Assembly: GCF_021502575.1 (NCBI RefSeq)
Contig: NZ_JAKFGN010000001.1
Coordinates: forward strand, 434,001 to 498,000
Reading direction: 5' to 3'
From: Bradyrhizobium sp. G127
GTDB lineage: Bacteria; Pseudomonadota; Alphaproteobacteria; Rhizobiales; Xanthobacteraceae
Length of the DNA stretch: 64,000 nt
Part shown: one piece after another, positions 59,472 through 64,000 of the stretch
Position numbering within the stretch: the first letter of the stretch is position 1
How the letters are laid out: the number at the start of each line of letters is the position of its first letter
Translations under genes and position numbers: made by a program
The notes under the pieces: model-generated
Seen by the model: the letters and a program-made list of their open reading frames with translations, nothing else
Told to the model about the DNA's origin: nothing
The model's database searches: none

Positions 59472-62400
59472 GTGAGACACTTCTCTAGAATCCTGCTGCG
59501 GCGTCCGCGTCGTGTGCGTCATGCGGACCCTTTGAAAATGCCCCTGTCGTCTTCCGCGCCGCTGTTCTCGAACGACCGTGCCCCTGGTGCCGGCGTCACC
59601 GCGGTGCTCGGTCCCACCAACACCGGCAAGACCCATCTCGCCATTGAGCGGATGCTCGCGCACTCGTCGGGAATCATCGGCCTGCCGCTGCGCTTGCTGG
59701 CGCGCGAGGTTTACAACAAGATTGCCGCGCGGGCCGGTGCGGACGCCGTCGCGCTGATTACCGGCGAAGAGAAGATCAAGCCGCCGCGGGCGCGATATTG
59801 GGTCTCCACCGTGGAGGCGATGCCGCGCGATCTCGATGTCTCGTTTCTGGCGGTGGACGAAATCCAGATCGCGGCCGATCTCGAGCGCGGTCACGTGTTC
59901 ACCGATAAGATCCTGAACCGGCGCGGGCGCGACGAGACGCTGCTGTTGGGCGCCGCGACCATGCGGCCGATCATCGAACGGCTGCTGCCCGGCGCCAATA
60001 TCGTGACCCGGCCGAGGCTGTCGCAGCTCGAATTCGCCGGTGACCGCAAGATTACGCGGCAGCCGAGGCGTACCGCGATCGTCGCGTTTTCCGCCGACGA
60101 GGTCTACGCCATCGCCGAACTGATCCGGCGTCAGCATGGCGGTGCTGCGGTCGTGCTTGGATCGCTTTCGCCGCGCACCCGCAACGCGCAGGTGGAAATG
60201 TTCCAGTCCGGCGACGTCGATTATCTCGTCGCCACTGACGCCGTCGGCATGGGGCTCAATCTCGATGTCGATCATGTGGCCTTCGCCTCCGATCGAAAAT
60301 ACGACGGCTATCAGTTCCGCCGGCTGACGCCTTCGGAGTTTGCACAAATCGCAGGCCGTGCCGGCCGCGCCACGCGAGACGGCACCTTCGGCACCACGGG
60401 ACGCTGTGCGCCGTTCGAGCCGGAACTGGTCAATGCGTTGCAAAACCACACCTTCGACAGCGTGAAGGTGCTGCAATGGCGCAATACGCGGCTGGATTTC
60501 TCGTCGCTGGCGGCACTTCAGGTCTCGCTGGCGTTGACGCCGAACCACGAGGCCCTGACCCGTGCACCGGTCGCCGAGGACATCCGTGTGCTCGACCACG
60601 CGGCACGCGACGAGGAGGTCCGCGACATGGCCAAAGGCTCCGGCGCCGTGGAGCGGCTCTGGGAGGCCTGCCAGATCCCCGATTATCGCAAGCTGTCACC
60701 CGCCGCCCATGCCGAACTCGTCACCACGCTGTTCGGCTTCCTGATGCGAAAGGGGCGGATTCCGGATGACTGGTTCGCCGCGCAGATCGCGCAAACCGAG
60801 CGCACCGACGGCGATATCGACACATTATCGGCCCGGATTGCCCAGATTCGGACCTGGACATTTGCGGCAAATCGCCCCGATTGGCTCACGAATCCCGAGC
60901 ACTGGCAGGGAATTGCCCGTGGCGTCGAGGATAAATTGTCGGATGCCCTGCATGAAAGGCTAACTGAGCGTTTCGTTGATCGCCGGACCAGTGTATTGAT
61001 GCGCCGCTTACGGGAAAACACGATGCTGAATACCGAGATTGGGAAGACGGGCGAAGTGATCGTAGAGGGCCATATGATTGGCCGTCTCGACGGATTCATG
61101 TTCGCGCCGGAATCTGCGGAAGCGGGCTCCGATGCGAAGGCCCTGCAGGCTGCTGCTCTGAAAGCGCTGGCCGGCGAGATCGATGCGCGCGCGGAAAAGC
61201 TGTCGAATGCACCGGACGATCAGTTCGTGCTGGCGTCCGACGGCACGCTGCGCTGGACCGGTGATGCGGTCGCTAAACTCGTCGCAGCCGACAGCGTCCT
61301 GCATCCGCGTATCCGCATCATCGCCGACGAACGACTGACCGGCGCGCCGCGCGATGCGGTGCAGACGCGGCTCGACCTGTGGCTGAAGACGCATATCGAA
61401 AAGGTTCTCGGGCCGCTGTTCGATCTGTCGAAGGCCGAGGACGTCACCGGCATCGCGCGCGGCATCGCCTTCCAGTTGATCGAGGCCATGGGCGTGCTGG
61501 AGCGCGCGAAGATCGCAGCCGAGATGAAGGATCTCGATCAGCCGTCGCGTGCATCGCTGCGCAAATACGGCGTGCGCTTCGGCGCCTATCATATTTTCCT
61601 GCCCGCGCTGCTGAAGCCGGCCGCGCGCGGCCTCGCGTCGCTGCTGATGGCGTTGAAGAACGACAATACCGACTGGGCGGCGTTGACAGGCGCGCAGCAT
61701 CTGGCGGCGAGCGGACGCACCTCGTTTCCCGCGGACAAGGCGCTCAATCAGGATACCTACCGCACCCTCGGCTACAAACTCGCGGGCGACCGCGCAGTGC
61801 GCGTCGATATTCTCGAACGTCTTGCGGATCTGATCCGTCCGGCGCTGTCGTGGCGTCCCGGCTCGACGGGAACGAAGCCCGCAGGTGCGTTCGACGGACG
61901 CTCGTTCACCGCGACGCAGGCCATGACCTCGCTGACCGGATCGGCCGGCGAGGACTTTGCCTCGATCCTGAAGGCGCTCGGCTATCGCATGGAGAAGCGG
62001 CCGCCGCTGCCGGTTGAGGTGGCGCCGTCCGCGGTGGCTGCAGAGATTCCTGCCGCGGATGCTGCGACTGAAGCGGTGACCGAATCCGATCCGGCTGCAA
62101 CCGGGGCGGCGGTATCGTCTGAAGTCGCTGTTGAACCCGAGGCCGCGGCGGCAACGGACGACATTGCCGACATCACCAACGAGACAGCAGTCCCCGCCGA
62201 GACGGTATCTGCCGAATCTTCTGCTGCGCGTTTGCCGGAAGTGAATTTTGCGCCGGCCATCGAAGCTGGTGAGCCAGCGTCTGAGGCTGCTGCCGTCGAT
62301 GCATCTGCCGAACCGGTCGCTGTTGCCGAGTCCGCTGAAATTGCAACCGACGAAGCTGCGTCTGCGGATCAGGTTGCTGCCGACGCTCCGGTCGCGGCGG

Positions 62401-62924
62401 TGCCCGAACTGGTCGAAGTCTGGCGGCCGGGCGGCCGTTCCGACGAGCGCCGGCCGCGTCATGACCGCAGCCGCTACAAAGGGCCTGACAAATCCGCAGC
62501 CCCAGCAGCGGAAGGCGAAACGCCTGCAACCGAAGGCGACAAGCGCGAGCGCCACGGCCGCAACCGGCGTGATCGCAACAACGACCATCGCCGGCCGCGC
62601 AGCGACACGCCTGCGGCCGCGGCAGAAGGCGCCGAGGCTGCGCAGCAGGCACGTCCGCCGCGTCCTGATCGCGATGCCCGCAACGACAAGGGCGGTCGCC
62701 CGCCGCGCGACAACAACTTCAAGGGCAAGGACCGAAATCAGGAGCGGGGCAAGTTCGACAAGCGCGGCCGCGATGGACGCAAGGACGATCGCGGCGGTGC
62801 CGCACTGCGCACCTATGCCTCCACCGCCGCGCCGCGCGAGCGCGATCGTCCGGCCGATCCGAATTCGCCTTTTGCGAAACTGGCCGCGCTCAAGGAGCAG
62901 CTCGCGGGCAATCGCAAGGAATAA
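59472..62924 (+). CDS. Suv3-like superfamily 2 helicase with long disordered C-terminal tail
   Basis: A 1150-residue protein from GTG 59472 (ATG 59538, residue 23, is an alternative). Residues about 45-340 form the helicase core: GPTNTGKTHLAI (Walker A), AVDEIQIAADLERG (DEIQ box), LLGAATMRP, VVLGSLSPRTRN and QIAGRAGRATRDG. Suv3-type C-terminal domains follow to about 835. From about 845 to 970 the sequence is Ala/Glu/Val-rich, and from about 985 to 1120 it is Arg/Asp/Lys/Gly-rich with many RxR and DR repeats, ending FAKLAALKEQLAGNRKE. Mitochondrial SUV3 is an RNA helicase of the degradosome; a role in RNA turnover is the likely function here. Confidence 0.93.
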   Translation: MRHFSRILLRRPRRVRHADPLKMPLSSSAPLFSNDRAPGAGVTAVLGPTNTGKTHLAIERMLAHSSGIIGLPLRLLAREVYNKIAARAGADAVALITGEEKIKPPRARYWVSTVEAMPRDLDVSFLAVDEIQIAADLERGHVFTDKILNRRGRDETLLLGAATMRPIIERLLPGANIVTRPRLSQLEFAGDRKITRQPRRTAIVAFSADEVYAIAELIRRQHGGAAVVLGSLSPRTRNAQVEMFQSGDVDYLVATDAVGMGLNLDVDHVAFASDRKYDGYQFRRLTPSEFAQIAGRAGRATRDGTFGTTGRCAPFEPELVNALQNHTFDSVKVLQWRNTRLDFSSLAALQVSLALTPNHEALTRAPVAEDIRVLDHAARDEEVRDMAKGSGAVERLWEACQIPDYRKLSPAAHAELVTTLFGFLMRKGRIPDDWFAAQIAQTERTDGDIDTLSARIAQIRTWTFAANRPDWLTNPEHWQGIARGVEDKLSDALHERLTERFVDRRTSVLMRRLRENTMLNTEIGKTGEVIVEGHMIGRLDGFMFAPESAEAGSDAKALQAAALKALAGEIDARAEKLSNAPDDQFVLASDGTLRWTGDAVAKLVAADSVLHPRIRIIADERLTGAPRDAVQTRLDLWLKTHIEKVLGPLFDLSKAEDVTGIARGIAFQLIEAMGVLERAKIAAEMKDLDQPSRASLRKYGVRFGAYHIFLPALLKPAARGLASLLMALKNDNTDWAALTGAQHLAASGRTSFPADKALNQDTYRTLGYKLAGDRAVRVDILERLADLIRPALSWRPGSTGTKPAGAFDGRSFTATQAMTSLTGSAGEDFASILKALGYRMEKRPPLPVEVAPSAVAAEIPAADAATEAVTESDPAATGAAVSSEVAVEPEAAAATDDIADITNETAVPAETVSAESSAARLPEVNFAPAIEAGEPASEAAAVDASAEPVAVAESAEIATDEAASADQVAADAPVAAVPELVEVWRPGGRSDERRPRHDRSRYKGPDKSAAPAAEGETPATEGDKRERHGRNRRDRNNDHRRPRSDTPAAAAEGAEAAQQARPPRPDRDARNDKGGRPPRDNNFKGKDRNQERGKFDKRGRDGRKDDRGGAALRTYASTAAPRERDRPADPNSPFAKLAALKEQLAGNRKE

Positions 62925-62987
62925 TCTGGTGCGGCGTTCGCAAGCGCGCCGCAAGTTCTAACGAATTTCGGATTCGGGACACCGGGT

Positions 62988-63257
62988 TTGGATCGTCAGC
63001 GCCTCGACAAGTGGTTGTGGCACGCGCGGGTCGTGAGGACCCGGACCGATGCGGCTGCTCTGGTCGCCAAGGGCCGCGTTCGCATCAATGGGATGCGGCA
63101 AGCATCTCCGGGGCATTCCGTGAAGGAAGACGATGTGCTCACCATCGCGCTCGATGCCCGGGTGCGTATCCTGAAGGTGGCGGGATTTTGCGACCGGCGG
63201 GGCGATGCCAGCGCCGCGCAGGCGACCTATCTCGATTTGCAATCGCCCCCGGAATGA
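62988..63257 (+). CDS. S4-domain RNA-binding protein (Hsp15-like)
   Basis: An 89-residue protein: DRQRLDKWLWHARVVRTRTDAA is the S4 RNA-binding domain, with VAKGRVRINGMRQASPGHSVKEDDVL continuing it; a short tail follows. Resembles HslR/Hsp15, which rescues stalled 50S subunits. Start TTG 62988; no ATG lies near. Downstream of the helicase by 63 nt on the same strand, and 94 nt upstream of the ferredoxin gene. Confidence 0.88.
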   Translation: MDRQRLDKWLWHARVVRTRTDAAALVAKGRVRINGMRQASPGHSVKEDDVLTIALDARVRILKVAGFCDRRGDASAAQATYLDLQSPPE

Positions 63258-63351
63258 TTATTTGCCAGCAATCCCAAGCACAACTTCCCTTGCGGCGCTC
63301 CACATCCTGCGCTACGCCACACTTGAAATTTAGACCCTTCCGGAGCCTTGG

Positions 63352-63690
63352 ATGACCTACGTCGTCACTGAAAACTGCATCAAGTGCAAGTACATGGACT
63401 GCGTGGAAGTATGCCCCGTGGATTGCTTCTACGAGGGCGAGAACATGCTGGTGATCCATCCGGACGAGTGCATCGACTGCGGCGTGTGCGAGCCGGAGTG
63501 CCCTGCGGACGCGATCAAGCCCGACACCGAACCCAGCCTCGAGAAATGGCTGGAGGTGAATGCTGAATACGCCAAGTCCTGGCCCAACATTACCCAGAAA
63601 AAGGATGCGCCCGACGACGCCAAGGAATTCGACGGCGTCGAAGGCAAGTTCGACAAATATTTTTCCGCCAATCCCGGTTCCGGCGACTGA
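63352..63690 (+). CDS. fdxA: 7Fe (3Fe-4S/4Fe-4S) ferredoxin
   Basis: A 112-residue ferredoxin of the Azotobacter FdI type. Cys9, Cys17 and Cys50 should hold the [3Fe-4S] cluster and Cys21, Cys40, Cys43 and Cys46 the [4Fe-4S] cluster ([31 protein letters not shown]); the C-terminal tail of about 50 residues is typical. A low-potential electron carrier for redox enzymes. SD CCGGAG precedes ATG 63352. Confidence 0.96.
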   Translation: MTYVVTENCIKCKYMDCVEVCPVDCFYEGENMLVIHPDECIDCGVCEPECPADAIKPDTEPSLEKWLEVNAEYAKSWPNITQKKDAPDDAKEFDGVEGKFDKYFSANPGSGD

Positions 63691-63801
63691 TTTTGTCTCC
63701 GGCGCGCCGCGCTGTAAATTTCTCTGCGGATAACTTTTAACCCTACCGGCGATGAATGCCCCGGTTGAGGCGGGCGAAGCCTCGCCTTGGGCCATAAATC
63801 A

Positions 63802-63829
63802 TTGATTTTTGCGGGAAATGTGCTATTTT
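63802..63829 (+). promoter_or_regulatory. Candidate promoter upstream of the last gene
   Basis: ttgatt (63802-63807) and tatttt (63824-63829) are 16 nt apart in an AT-rich patch about 105 nt before the GTG at 63934. Confidence 0.35.
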
Positions 63830-63933
63830 GGGCACATTACGCGAGCTGAACCCCTTTTGCCCTCGCTTAGGGCCCTAACGGGTTCCCGACAAACCATTAA
63901 ACAGGGGCGTGGCGGTTCCCACGCATAGGCGCT

Positions 63934-64000
63934 GTGTCAGACAAATCGCGTCATAAAAAGAACTCCAAAATAAAAGACAAGGGTTCCAAGGATAAGGGCA
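63934..64000 (+). CDS. Possible start of a Lys-rich protein (CarD-family regulator suspected), truncated by window
   Basis: From GTG 63934 the frame stays open to the edge and reads VSDKSRHKKNSKIKDKGSKDKG, a highly basic N-terminus. In related genomes the gene after fdxA is usually a CarD-type RNA-polymerase-binding regulator with a Lys/Ala-rich N-terminus, so CarD is suspected from context only. Only 22 codons are visible. Confidence 0.35.
   Translation, partial: MSDKSRHKKNSKIKDKGSKDKG

Noticed and set aside
61008-62954. 648-codon reverse frame opposite the helicase
   Set aside because: Shadow of the helicase gene; composition is Arg/Cys/Gly-rich without domains.

Overview
The window looks like chromosomal core sequence from a high-GC alphaproteobacterium of the order Hyphomicrobiales, most probably family Nitrobacteraceae/Bradyrhizobiaceae (Afipia, Bradyrhizobium, Nitrobacter or Rhodopseudomonas relatives). 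The grounds are the gene order (lysC-ptsP-prfA-prmC-DUF4167; aroK-aroB-CNNM next to bolA; cobS-cobT with rpmB; Suv3-like helicase-S4-ferredoxin), the aerobic cobaltochelatase subunits CobS/CobT, alphaproteobacterial-type AccA, PhaR and Zur proteins, and several palindromic intergenic repeat families of the kind common in that group. The species assignment is inference. No insertion sequence, prophage, CRISPR array, rRNA or tRNA gene was recognised.

Layout. 0-1.1 kb: 5' part of mutS (runs off the left edge). 1.3-2.5 kb: a beta-ketoadipyl-CoA thiolase. 2.6-5.8 kb: a MarR-controlled EmrAB-type efflux operon with a palindrome upstream. 5.9-10.1 kb: a patatin-like lipase, a Zur-like Fur-family regulator, a DMT permease and ispG. 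10.1-13.3 kb: reverse-strand group of a polyprenyl diphosphate synthase, a DUF1345 membrane protein and a CPA1 Na+/H+ antiporter. 13.5-15.7 kb: mtgA, rpmF, a four-helix membrane protein with a Pro-rich tail, and a small orphan gene. 15.9-17.7 kb: a PAS/GGDEF/EAL protein with a degenerate GGDEF site. 17.7-20.7 kb: the polyhydroxybutyrate locus phaR / phaA-phaB. 20.7-24.6 kb: a DMT permease, a DUF985 cupin with gloB, a methyltransferase and a disordered DUF4167 protein.

25-32.2 kb: prmC-prfA-ptsP-lysC on the reverse strand, with a PH-domain membrane protein and ubiG diverging from lysC. 32.3-36.8 kb: a third DMT permease, then a tightly coupled comF / grxC / nitrilase / DUF1178 group and an NDUFAF5/BioC-like methyltransferase. 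36.8-37.8 kb is a gene-free mosaic of palindromic repeats. 37.8-43.8 kb: mutT-argJ, a periplasmic parvulin isomerase and secA. 43.9-47.9 kb: an L,D-transpeptidase lipoprotein, accA, xerD and a 48-residue membrane peptide. 48.1-52.6 kb: aroK-aroB-CNNM, bolA, and an unusual J-domain protein preceded by two long inverted repeats in tandem. 52.6-58.0 kb: a DedA protein, cobS-cobT, a Tat-exported phytase-like esterase and rpmB. 58.3-64 kb: a DUF3108 protein, a 1150-residue Suv3-like helicase with a long disordered tail, an S4 RNA-binding protein, a 7Fe ferredoxin and the probable start of another gene.

Functionally the window is dominated by housekeeping: translation and its quality control (prfA, prmC, rpmF, rpmB, S4 protein), protein export and folding (secA, PPIase), envelope synthesis (mtgA, L,D-transpeptidase, accA, isoprenoid genes ispG and a prenyl synthase), amino-acid and cofactor synthesis (lysC, argJ, aroKB, ubiG, cobST), carbon storage (pha) and DNA maintenance (mutS, mutT, xerD). 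No obvious defence or mobile system was found. The best leads for something undescribed are the zinc-finger-like/J-domain fusion with its structured upstream region, the ATGA-coupled glutaredoxin-nitrilase-DUF1178 unit, and two long disordered, probably RNA-associated proteins (DUF4167 and the helicase tail).
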